Assembly: GCF_004795915.1 (NCBI RefSeq)
Contig: NZ_CP039253.1
Coordinates: forward strand, 1,798,001-1,862,000
Source of the DNA: Rhodococcus sp. PAMC28707
GTDB taxonomy: Bacteria; Actinomycetota; Actinomycetes; Mycobacteriales; Mycobacteriaceae
Length of the DNA: 64,000 nucleotides
Direction: 5' to 3'
The stretch's first letter is position 1. Each line of letters starts with the position of its first letter. This document shows positions 44,937 through 52,391 of the stretch, piece by piece. A program made the translations under genes and the position numbers. The notes beneath the pieces were generated by a model that saw only the letters and a program-made list of their open reading frames with translations, was not told the origin of the DNA and did not search any database.

Positions 44937-45661
44937 CACATCAACCACGCTGCGAGCCCGAGCCCGAGAATTCCGACAGCGATGCGCAGGAACGTCGGAG
45001 GAATGCGCTTGACCACGGGCGGTCCACAGTAGCCACCACAGAAGGCCCCTATCGCCAGCGCCAGCGCAGCGAGCCAATCGACTTGGCCGGAGAACGCAAA
45101 GATCACGGCCGCAACCAGGTTCGCGACGCCCAGAAAAAAGCTCTTCAGAATGCTGGCGCGCCATATCGTTTCGGATGTGGCAATCAGGGCGAGCGCCAAG
45201 AAGATCACCCCGGCACCTGCCCCGAAGTACCCGCCGTAGACAGCAACCAAGAACAGTGCGAACGGATACAGCGTCGGAAACTGTCGATTTCCGGACAGCT
45301 TTCGAATCCTCGGTTGCAGTAGGAGCGCGAGGGCCGCGAACGCAACGAGGAACGGCACCACCACCTCGAAGGATCCCGCGGGCGCAACGAGCAGAACGAC
45401 GGCACCGACCAGCCCACCGGCTGCCGAATAGACGGCATAGCGCACCAGCTGCTTACCGTCCTTGGCGAGCTCGGCCGAAGCATTCGTCGTCGCGCCCACA
45501 CCGACGGCGACCATCGCCACCGTGTTGGTGACATTTGCGCTCACCGGAGGCAACCCGGCCGCCAGTAAGGCTGGATACGACACCAACGACGCCATCCCGG
45601 TCACGAAGCCGACGAGGCCGGCGAAGTAACCAGCCACCACGAGCAGACCGAAATGAAGCAC
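44930..45661 (-). CDS. TauE/SafE family anion exporter
   Basis: This 243-residue membrane protein has eight helices in two repeats: GLVGFVTGMASLVSYPALLAAGLPPVSANVTNTVA in the first half and GGYFGAGAGVIFLALALI in the second. The family moves sulfite, sulfoacetate or related organosulfur anions. The GTG start lies 7 bp after the stop of the dead PBP gene, so the genes are probably one transcript. Substrate is not visible. Confidence 0.88.
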   Translation of the reverse strand: MLHFGLLVVAGYFAGLVGFVTGMASLVSYPALLAAGLPPVSANVTNTVAMVAVGVGATTNASAELAKDGKQLVRYAVYSAAGGLVGAVVLLVAPAGSFEVVVPFLVAFAALALLLQPRIRKLSGNRQFPTLYPFALFLVAVYGGYFGAGAGVIFLALALIATSETIWRASILKSFFLGVANLVAAVIFAFSGQVDWLAALALAIGAFCGGYCGPPVVKRIPPTFLRIAVGILGLGLAAWLMWK

Positions 45662-45668
45662 AGGGGGG

Positions 45669-47294
45669 CTACTCGGCGATGCCGGAGTCCATGCCTCGGA
45701 TCAGGCGGGTACTCATCTTCACGGCCTGGTCCGTTCCGTCCGCGTCCTCGATGTAGACGGCAAACGCAAGGTCGCCTCGGTTGGCAATGAACCACCGATC
45801 GTCGCCACTGTTACCCGCGAAACCTGTCAATCCCGCGTACGCGTCGAGTCCTTCGGCATGAGCAGAGTCCACCAACATTTTACGGAGCCTGGCCAGGGCT
45901 TCAGGCGGAATCGAATCGGTCGACTGGTCGGCGACGGCGGTCTGACCGACGACGATCGACGGAAGGGGCGCTGCTCCACGGGAGATCGCCGCACCCATCT
46001 GAGCCAGGCCGAACGGCGTCATCGACTCCGCAGACCTCTCGTTTCCGACGGACCGGATCCGATCGATCGACCCACCCGGTCCGGATCGCTGACCGGCGAA
46101 GGCGTCGAGTCCTGGCATCGAGTAGTTGACCCCGAGGCCGAGCTGAGTCGGCGTGCCCGGGTTTTCACCGGACTGCAGGGCGTCGAGCATTGCCGTTGCC
46201 GATCCCGTCGGATACATACCCGAGAACGCAATCTGCCCCTGCTCGTTGGCGTAACTGTTCTGAGCAGCCGCGACGATGGCACCGGTCGACGGCACGATGG
46301 CCACGATCGACGCGGAGGTCCCGACGCTCACCACGGCATCCTCGGCTGCCAACTGAATCCGAGGATCGAGCGTGGCATGCAGGTCCGGACCGCCAGGGCC
46401 CTGGAACCCCACCTGACGCGCCGGAATTCCGTCGGCACCGACGACGTCCACTGCCCAACCGGACGTCGCGTCGCGGCCGAGTTGCCAGGCGTCGCGAATC
46501 GAATCGAGCAACGGGGAGGTGATGCGCCGATCGCCCGCGATCAGTTTGGGTGTCTGCGAGATCACGACTCCGGGAATAGCACGCAGATCGTCCTCGAGAA
46601 CCGAGAAGTCGTCGTCGCGCAGGTTCACCGCGAGTACCGGGGCACCTGGTGCGGCAGTGAGTTCGGAGGTCAACGATTCTGCAGTGATCAACGGCGCTAC
46701 GACGTCGATCACGTCGGCGAGTCGCGCCGCGGACGCTGCCGGGTCGGGCATCTGTGCAGGGTCGAGAGAGACGGCGTTGATGGTGCGCTCACTCATCAGG
46801 ACGTTCTGCGCAGCGTCGAATACCAGGGGTGGCGGCGCGTCCGTTCGGGTGTAGTGCACTGCGCTGACCAAGCCCGGTGCAAGGATGTCCGGCTCCCAGG
46901 TGATCCGCCAGCCCACGCTCAGTTTCTTCGCGCTGCCGCGCGTCGAGTACTGCCAATCCTTGCCCTCGCCGAAGTTCCACGCCGAGCCGAGGGTGAAGAA
47001 CCCCGAGTCTTGGTCGAGGTCGATGAATTGCGAGAGTTCGAACTGCGAGGTTGATTTTCCGCCCGCGGACAGACCGTCGAACATCTGTGAGATCGACGAT
47101 GCCGCAGCGTTGGGGTACGACGTCAGCTCGGCGGCTGCTTCGACGTCGCGGTCGTTGAGCGCCTCGACGAAGTCGGACACCGTGGATTCGGCTCCACTAT
47201 TAGGGCGATCGAGGGTCCACGTGGCAAGTGATGCGGCCAACACCAACGTTGCGCCGAGGGCCACTACATATCGGACACGAATACGACGAGGCAT
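45669..47294 (-). CDS. catalytically degenerate penicillin-binding protein homologue
   Basis: This 541-residue protein has an N-terminal anchor, a MecA-N-like NTF2 domain (TVSDFVEALNDRDVEAAAELT) and a transpeptidase-like C-terminal domain. It is clearly a paralogue of the adjacent PBP. The active-site motifs are lost: SxxK (YPPGSTFK in the sister) reads YPTGSATAM, the SxN loop is deleted, and KTG is FAG (GLTGFAGNSGDDRW). It keeps a good ribosome site (GGAAGG before ATG 47294) and an intact frame, so it is probably a functional pseudoenzyme such as a sensor or scaffold. It lies 118 bp after the active copy. Confidence 0.85.
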   Translation of the reverse strand: MPRRIRVRYVVALGATLVLAASLATWTLDRPNSGAESTVSDFVEALNDRDVEAAAELTSYPNAAASSISQMFDGLSAGGKSTSQFELSQFIDLDQDSGFFTLGSAWNFGEGKDWQYSTRGSAKKLSVGWRITWEPDILAPGLVSAVHYTRTDAPPPLVFDAAQNVLMSERTINAVSLDPAQMPDPAASAARLADVIDVVAPLITAESLTSELTAAPGAPVLAVNLRDDDFSVLEDDLRAIPGVVISQTPKLIAGDRRITSPLLDSIRDAWQLGRDATSGWAVDVVGADGIPARQVGFQGPGGPDLHATLDPRIQLAAEDAVVSVGTSASIVAIVPSTGAIVAAAQNSYANEQGQIAFSGMYPTGSATAMLDALQSGENPGTPTQLGLGVNYSMPGLDAFAGQRSGPGGSIDRIRSVGNERSAESMTPFGLAQMGAAISRGAAPLPSIVVGQTAVADQSTDSIPPEALARLRKMLVDSAHAEGLDAYAGLTGFAGNSGDDRWFIANRGDLAFAVYIEDADGTDQAVKMSTRLIRGMDSGIAE

Positions 47295-47412
47295 CAGTGA
47301 CCTTCCAGAACTCATGGGTCACAATATTCACTGTAGCCACAAGGGTAACAAGCACGACAGACATACACTCTGGTCACGATTGGGCCACGCCAGGTATCTG
47401 CCTGCCGGCCCG

Positions 47413-49236
47413 CTACCGCAGGAGCTTACCTGCTGCTTCGAGCGCGGGACCCGAACTTTGCCCACCCGCTACGAAGACCGCGAAGGCAAGATCACCCGCG
47501 ATCCCGACGAACCAACCGTGCGCGATCTCGTTGTTCGGCCCGAACTCGGCAGTTCCGGTTTTACCCAGTAGGCCGGGGATGTCCTGCAACTGCGTGGCCG
47601 TGCCATTGGTGACGGTCTCGCGCATCATCGCCTTCACCTGTTCGGCTACCTGCGGATCCACAGGTTTCGGCGTCGCATTCGCTACACCGGGCTGTCCGTC
47701 GAGAAGCGTCGGAGCCTTCAACATGCCACTCGCGATCGACGACGCGACGAGAGCCATCCCGAACGGTGACGCCGTCACCTGCCCCTGACCGATGGCGGAT
47801 TCGACGCGTTGCGCCGGCGTAGCTGCGAGAGGGACGTTGCCGGTGACCGAGGTCAGCCCTGGCGTCACATAGTCGACGCCGAGGCCGTATTGCAGTGCCG
47901 TCTGCTGCAATCCATCGGCGGGAAGCCCGACGCCGAGGCGGCCCATCGTCGTATTGCACGATCGGGCAAATGCCGTGTGCAGCGGGACGTCACCGAGATC
48001 GAAGTTGTTCTCGTTCGGAATCTGGCGGCCCTCGATGTTCTCGGTTCCCGGGCACGGCAGGATCGTGTCGGGGGTCGCTGTCCCTGCTTCCAGCGCCGCC
48101 GACGTCGTCACTGTCTTGAACGTCGAACCGGGCGGATACAGACCTGTCAGCGCGATCGGGCCTTCGGCGTCCGCCGCAGCGTTCTGCGCGACGGCGAGGA
48201 CGTTGCCGGTCGAGGGCTGCAACGCGACGATCGCAGCCTGCTGCGGCAACGACGCGAGTGCGTTCTCGGCTTTGATCTGAAGGGCGGAGTCCAGCGTCGT
48301 CGCGATATCCGGTGCGGGCTGGGCGTCGATTCCCGCCAGCGGTTCGACGGATCCGTCGGCTTTGACCGACTGAACGGACCAGCCCTTGTTGGCGTCGAGT
48401 TGTTGCTGCCAGAGCTCCGATACCCCGTTCAGCGCTGGTGACGCGAGCGCGCGATCGGTGGTGAGGAGTCGGGCCTGCGGCGCAAGCGTCACGCCAGGCA
48501 TTGCGGCGAGCTGCGCAGCAATGGGGTCGACGTCGGACGCTCGCAACGACACGAGAGTCACCGTCTTGCCCTGCGCACCCGCGACGTCGGCTGCGATCGA
48601 CTGCGCCGTGATCGTCGGAACGATCGGCGTCAGGAGAGCTGCGACGGCCGCAGGATCGGCGGTGGCGTCGACGTTCACAAGGTTCACGACCTGCTGTGAC
48701 ATCAATTCGCCCCCGGCACGATCGAACACCTTGGCGCTCACGAGCGCATCGGTCGGGGTGAACCGGATGGCGCTGTCGGCCGAGAGCGTCGGAGCCAATA
48801 CGGCGGGGTTCCAGTCGATCCGCCAACCCTGGTCGGTCTCGGTAGCCGTTGCAGTTGTCGCATATTGCCACTGCTTCGGTTCACCGTCCGGCTCCTCGGA
48901 ACCGTCCTGCGTCGTCGAGAAACGCCACGTGGCATCCAGAGTGACCGTCCCACCCTCCTCGGAGGTGTCCTCGACGGTGAAATCGGGTGTCGCCGTGACC
49001 GTCCCCCCGGCACTCAGGCCGTCGTACAGGCCCGTCAGTGCTGCTGCCGCGGCGGCCGGATCCGTCGTCAGCGCGGCGGCTGCCTCGGCATTTCCATCGT
49101 TGACGGCATCGACGAACTGCTGGGCTGTGGTGTTTGGTTCCGGCGGACCGTCGTCCGAGCAGCCGGCCAGTACCAGCGCCGTGACGGCAACAAGGGCGGA
49201 CACCGTTCTCTTCGAAGTGAGCACGGGGATGATCAT
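47413..49236 (-). CDS. penicillin-binding lipoprotein (Rv2864c-like transpeptidase)
   Basis: This 607-residue class B PBP has a lipobox (ALVLAGC), a MecA-N/NTF2 domain (TTAQQFVDAVNDGNAEAAAAL), a dimerisation domain and an intact transpeptidase domain. SxxK is YPPGSTFK near residue 370, SxN is SCNTTMG near 424 and KTG is LLGKTGTAEFG near 558. It cross-links peptidoglycan outside the membrane. The architecture fits the M. tuberculosis penicillin-binding lipoprotein Rv2864c. Its promoter region is shared with the divergent 49312 gene. Confidence 0.93.
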   Translation of the reverse strand: MIIPVLTSKRTVSALVAVTALVLAGCSDDGPPEPNTTAQQFVDAVNDGNAEAAAALTTDPAAAAAALTGLYDGLSAGGTVTATPDFTVEDTSEEGGTVTLDATWRFSTTQDGSEEPDGEPKQWQYATTATATETDQGWRIDWNPAVLAPTLSADSAIRFTPTDALVSAKVFDRAGGELMSQQVVNLVNVDATADPAAVAALLTPIVPTITAQSIAADVAGAQGKTVTLVSLRASDVDPIAAQLAAMPGVTLAPQARLLTTDRALASPALNGVSELWQQQLDANKGWSVQSVKADGSVEPLAGIDAQPAPDIATTLDSALQIKAENALASLPQQAAIVALQPSTGNVLAVAQNAAADAEGPIALTGLYPPGSTFKTVTTSAALEAGTATPDTILPCPGTENIEGRQIPNENNFDLGDVPLHTAFARSCNTTMGRLGVGLPADGLQQTALQYGLGVDYVTPGLTSVTGNVPLAATPAQRVESAIGQGQVTASPFGMALVASSIASGMLKAPTLLDGQPGVANATPKPVDPQVAEQVKAMMRETVTNGTATQLQDIPGLLGKTGTAEFGPNNEIAHGWFVGIAGDLAFAVFVAGGQSSGPALEAAGKLLR

Positions 49237-49266
49237 GCCTCAGTTGTGGCGGTTATCGGATTTACG

Positions 49267-49292
49267 GTGTAATCATGTAATTAGACTTACAC
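49267..49292. promoter_or_regulatory. inverted repeat in divergent promoter
   Basis: GTGTAA (49267-49272) and TTACAC (49287-49292) are inverted arms, with an internal TGTAA/TTACA pair (49276-49280 and 49287-49291). It lies 20 bp before the start of the 49312 gene and 31 bp from the PBP start. It is a candidate operator, possibly for the RHH-like protein encoded next to it. Confidence 0.5.
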
Positions 49293-49311
49293 AACTAACA
49301 AAGGACGCGAC

Positions 49312-49854
49312 ATGAGACACCAAGGACACAAGTTCGGCCGCCCGGGTGGTTGGCAACAAGCCGACACACCCGATGCCGGAGATGCCGGGCAGTGGTTCGC
49401 CGGCCGACTGCCCGACGAGTGGTTCGCCGGTGCGGCCACCATCGAGGTGGACCGCGAGGAGATCGTCGTCATCGGCGAACTACCCACACCCGACGACGCT
49501 TCGGCAGCGAACACCGAGGGCCGTATCGCTCGGTTCCGCGAGACGACGCGGCAGGACCGGATGAAGATCGCCGACGAGGCGGAGGCACGGTACGGCCGCA
49601 AGATCGCGTGGGGCGTCGCCGTAGATGGTGAAGCAGTACTCTTCACTCACCTCGCAGTTCCGGTGATGACCAGGCTCCGCCAGCCCGAACGCAAGGTTCT
49701 CGACACTCTCGTCGACGCCGGCGTTGCCCGCTCCCGCGCGGACGCTCTGTCGTGGGCGGTCAAGCTCGTCGGCGAACACACTCAGGAGTGGCTCGGGGAA
49801 CTACGCGAGGCCATGACCACCGTGGACGACCTACGCAAGAAGGGTCCGTCGTAA
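49312..49854 (+). CDS. conserved actinobacterial protein of unknown function, possibly RHH-like
   Basis: This 180-residue protein begins MRHQGHKFGRPGGWQQADTP. The middle has WFAGRLPDEWFAGAATIEVDREEIVVIGELP and the end reads LTRLRQPERK-like MTRLRQPERKVLDTLVDAGV, then ARSRADALSWAVKLVGEHTQ. I have the impression of a widespread actinobacterial family without assigned role. The C-terminal segment resembles a ribbon-helix-helix-like or short helical dimer module (VARSRADALSW), which together with a palindromic promoter suggests autoregulation. That is inference. ATG follows AAAGGA. Confidence 0.7.
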   Translation: MRHQGHKFGRPGGWQQADTPDAGDAGQWFAGRLPDEWFAGAATIEVDREEIVVIGELPTPDDASAANTEGRIARFRETTRQDRMKIADEAEARYGRKIAWGVAVDGEAVLFTHLAVPVMTRLRQPERKVLDTLVDAGVARSRADALSWAVKLVGEHTQEWLGELREAMTTVDDLRKKGPS

Positions 49855-49984
49855 ACAAGGTTGCGAGGCCCGCCGCCTCGGTCTGACCTGAAATTTGGCT
49901 TGTCGCCAACAGATTCGGAGAGGCACTTGCTCTTCTAGAGGTTTTCCGCGCCTGCACTCTCGCACGCAGACCTCTGGAGCACTT

Positions 49985-50252
49985 ATGTCTACTTCGTACT
50001 CCCTGCGCATTTCCGATCTCGCGTTCACCTGACCGGACGGCGAGAAGTCCTACGACGGCCTCGATCTCGTATTACCCTCTGGTAGAACAGGACTCGTCGA
50101 CTCGAACGGATCGGGAAAATCCACACTCCTCCGGCTTGTCGCCGGTGAGTTGAAATCGCATCGCGGGTCGATCAGCGCCGCAGGAGAACTCGGCTACCTA
50201 CCGCAGGATGTGACGTCGACACCAAGGCGGCGATGGATCGAGTTGCCGATTA
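49985..50252 (+). pseudogene. ABC-F ATPase fragment with in-frame stop
   Basis: The frame from ATG 49985 reads MSTSYSLRISDLAFT, then a TGA (50030-50032) where a Trp codon would be expected, then PDGEKSYDGLDLVLPSG and a Walker A loop LVDSNGSGKSTLLRLVAGEL with GELGYLPQDVT. It is the N-terminal tenth of an ABC-F type protein and is cut at the palindromes that follow. About 45 bp upstream, AGAGGT/ACCTCT arms enclosing CTGC/GCAG could form a leader attenuator, as found before ABC-F resistance genes. The gene is clearly broken. Confidence 0.82.
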
Positions 50253-50290
50253 GTCAACAGTGTTGACAACCTCTCGTCAACACTGTTGAC
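50253..50290. promoter_or_regulatory. twin 15-bp palindromes upstream of an SDR gene
   Basis: GTCAACA-G-TGTTGAC (50253-50267) and GTCAACA-C-TGTTGAC (50276-50290) are both perfect apart from the centre base and start 23 bp apart. They look like a tandem TetR-type operator governing the SDR at 50362. No cognate regulator gene lies beside them; it may have been lost with the ABC-F gene. Confidence 0.75.
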
Positions 50291-50361
50291 TGGGCTTGGC
50301 CGACTCGAAACAGTGGCATCTACGCGAAACTGTTTCGGCACTTCCACGAAAGGAACCAGCG

Positions 50362-51165
50362 ATGAATCGCCTCTCTGGCAAGAAGATTGTGATCACCGGA
50401 GCAGCAAGCGGAATCGGCCGTGCTGCTGCCGAACTCATGGTCACCGAGGGAGCACACGTACTTATCAGCGACCTCGACCACGATGCGGCCGTAAGCGCTG
50501 CTGACGACATCAACAGCCGCACCCCCGGAAAGCTTGCCATCGGCACCGCGGTGGATGTGATGGACGAGGACTCCCTTGCATCGATGGTCGAGCATGCCGT
50601 GAGCGAATTCGGTGGCATCGATGTGCTCTGCAACCATGTCGGTGGTAGCAATCCGCGCAAGGATCTCGACTTGCTTCGGCTGGATCTGGACGAGTGGGAC
50701 CGCACCATGACGCTCAACGCCCGTAGCACTGTCGTCGCCTCGAGACTGGTATTGCCGCACATGATCGAAGCCGGTGGAGGCTCGATCATCAACACGGTGT
50801 CCGTGGCGGGTCTGGCCGGCGACACGCTCCAGTGTGCATACGGAGCAGCCAAGGCTGCGGTAATCCGCCTCACCCAGTACATCGCTACCCAGTACGGCCG
50901 CCAAGGCATTCGCTGCAACTCCGTGGCTCCGGGTGCGATCATGACGCCTGCGCTGCGCGACAACGTTCCTGCCGATGTGATTGCCGACATCCGTCACCAC
51001 AATGCACTCGACATGATCGGTGATCCCGAGGACATCGGTTGGGCCATGGTCTATCTCGCCTCGGATGAGTCCAGATATATGAGCGGCCAAACTCTAGTGC
51101 TCGACGGTGGCCTCACAGCGCAGAGTCCGATTGCCGCCAGCAGGCGGGTACTTCTGGACTCATGA
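50362..51165 (+). CDS. short-chain dehydrogenase/reductase
   Basis: This 267-residue classical SDR has the cofactor loop VITGAASGIGRAAAE, Asp-rich strand 2 (LISDLDHD, suggesting NAD), catalytic Ser in NTVSVAG and Tyr/Lys in YGAAKAA. It ends with a standard SGQTLVLDGGLTA. The structural NNAG motif is replaced by NHVGG. ATG 50362 follows AAAGGA and is favoured over an upstream in-frame start that would overlap the operator. It is preceded by twin palindromes. The substrate is unknown. Confidence 0.88.
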   Translation: MNRLSGKKIVITGAASGIGRAAAELMVTEGAHVLISDLDHDAAVSAADDINSRTPGKLAIGTAVDVMDEDSLASMVEHAVSEFGGIDVLCNHVGGSNPRKDLDLLRLDLDEWDRTMTLNARSTVVASRLVLPHMIEAGGGSIINTVSVAGLAGDTLQCAYGAAKAAVIRLTQYIATQYGRQGIRCNSVAPGAIMTPALRDNVPADVIADIRHHNALDMIGDPEDIGWAMVYLASDESRYMSGQTLVLDGGLTAQSPIAASRRVLLDS

Positions 51166-51221
51166 TCGAAGCCGTTGCCGTAGTGCACCGCCACGCCTGA
51201 CAACTCCTGCTGATCGACAAT

Positions 51222-51254
51222 TCATCTGAACAACTGTGCAGATGACAACAGTTG
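51222..51254 (+). promoter_or_regulatory. interleaved inverted repeats in the cbiM leader
   Basis: TCATCTG (51222-51228) pairs with CAGATGA (51239-51245). CAACTGT (51231-51237) pairs with ACAGTTG (51248-51254). Both are 7-bp arms with 10-bp spacers, and they are interleaved. As RNA this could form an H-type pseudoknot; as DNA it may be two overlapping operators. It lies 128-160 bp before the cbiM start, so metal- or cofactor-dependent control is plausible. Confidence 0.6.
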
Positions 51255-51304
51255 CAGGTTAGTGTCTCCTTGTGATTGTTCCGGATCCATACCCCGTCCC
51301 GCCA

Positions 51305-51356
51305 CCACGATGACCACGATGACCACGATGACCACGATGACCACGATCGTAGGCAA
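51305..51356 (+). repeat. 9-bp tandem repeat before cbiM
   Basis: Five exact copies of CCACGATGA plus a partial sixth. Each contains ATG in frame with cbiM (reading Met-Thr-Thr), while another frame reads His-Asp-Asp. Length change would keep the frame. Confidence 0.9.
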
Positions 51357-51381
51357 CAGAGAGTCGAGCGAGAACGTCGCC

Positions 51382-52050
51382 ATGCACATGAGCGACGGCA
51401 TCATCGACCTCCCGACCTCGCTTTTGTTCGGACTCATCGCCCTCGTGGGTGTCGGAGTATGTGCGTGGAAGGCACGATCGGAACTCGACGAGCGCACCGT
51501 GCCCATGGCCGGCCTGGTCGCCGCTTTCATCTTCGCCGTCCAGATGGTCAACTTCCCGATCCTCCCCGGCGTCAGCGGACACCTGCTCGGAGGCGCGCTT
51601 GCAGCCATCCTCGTCGGCCCGTTCACCGGTGCCCTCTGCGTGTCGATAGTGCTCGTCGTTCAAGCGCTACTCTTCGCCGACGGCGGATTGAGCGCGTTGG
51701 GAGCAAACATCACCAACATGGCACTGATCGGTGTTGCCGTCGGATGCGGCGTTGCCGTCGGATTGCGACGCGTCATCCTTCGGCGGGAGAACCTGGCCGG
51801 CCTCGGCACCATCGCGTTCGTGGCTGCGCTGTGCGGCACGGTCGCGGCGTCGGCCGGGTTCATCGTCGAGTACTCTCTCGGCGGCGCCTCCTCGACCTCG
51901 GTCGGCACCGTCGCGGCATACATGCTCGGCACACACACTCTCATCGGCATCGGTGAAGGCATCATCACCGCGCTGACGGTTGTCGCGGTGGCCCGCGTGC
52001 GACCAGATCTGGTGCACCTTCTGCGCACTCGCAAGCAGGTAGCGGTATGA
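51382..52050 (+). CDS. cbiM: cobalt/nickel ECF transporter S component CbiM
   Basis: This protein of about 222 residues is the metal-binding membrane subunit. The start at 51382 gives MHMSDGIIDLPTSLLFG; the family needs His2 right after the initiator for Co2+/Ni2+ binding, so this is preferred over the longer frame through the upstream repeats. Later landmarks are GVSGHLLGGALAAILVGPFTGALC and LLFADGGLSALGANITNMALIG (conserved His and metal-site Asn). It works with CbiN, CbiQ and CbiO encoded directly downstream with overlaps. No B12 riboswitch motif is apparent, so nickel or cobalt cannot be decided. Confidence 0.88.
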   Translation: MHMSDGIIDLPTSLLFGLIALVGVGVCAWKARSELDERTVPMAGLVAAFIFAVQMVNFPILPGVSGHLLGGALAAILVGPFTGALCVSIVLVVQALLFADGGLSALGANITNMALIGVAVGCGVAVGLRRVILRRENLAGLGTIAFVAALCGTVAASAGFIVEYSLGGASSTSVGTVAAYMLGTHTLIGIGEGIITALTVVAVARVRPDLVHLLRTRKQVAV

Positions 52051-52385
52051 CGCGCAGGTTCTATGTCGGCTTCGCGGTGGCGGCTCTGCTGATCGCCGGA
52101 ATCGTCTCCTACTTCGCCAGTTCGCACCCCGACGGTCTGGACTCGACGACTCTGCAGGGCTGCCAGGTGGTCGAGACCGCCGCCGGTGAATCACTGACCG
52201 GATCGTGCATAGCGCAGTCTGCGACCGACCATCGGATGACCGGTACGCCCTTGGCGGACTACACCATCGGCGGCCGGGATTCGCTCACCGGTGTCGCAGG
52301 AATCATCGGGGTCGTAGCCACTTTCGCGGCTGCCGGAGGACTGTTCTGGCTGATCGCACGGTCGCGGCACAGTCGAGCGGACTGA
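52047..52385 (+). CDS. cbiN: CbiN-like small membrane component
   Basis: This 112-residue protein has an N-terminal helix (FYVGFAVAALLIAGIVSYFA), a periplasmic loop beginning SSHPDGLDS, which is the PDG signature of CbiN, and a C-terminal helix (GIIGVVATFAAAGGLFWLIA). CbiN aids metal loading of CbiM. The ATG overlaps the cbiM stop as ATGA. Two cysteines in the loop (GCQVVE and SCIAQS) are not a family hallmark I know of. Confidence 0.88.
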   Translation: MTRRFYVGFAVAALLIAGIVSYFASSHPDGLDSTTLQGCQVVETAAGESLTGSCIAQSATDHRMTGTPLADYTIGGRDSLTGVAGIIGVVATFAAAGGLFWLIARSRHSRAD

Positions 52386-52391
52386 ACCGGC

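Noticed and set aside
51305..51356. Start of cbiM at an ATG within the 9-bp repeat
   Set aside because: The family needs His at position 2 directly after Met, which only ATG 51382 provides.
51166..51381. Cobalamin or NiCo riboswitch upstream of cbiM
   Set aside because: No B12-box-like or NiCo-type conserved segments could be recognised by eye. A covariance-model scan of 51166-51381 would be decisive; a significant hit would reverse this.
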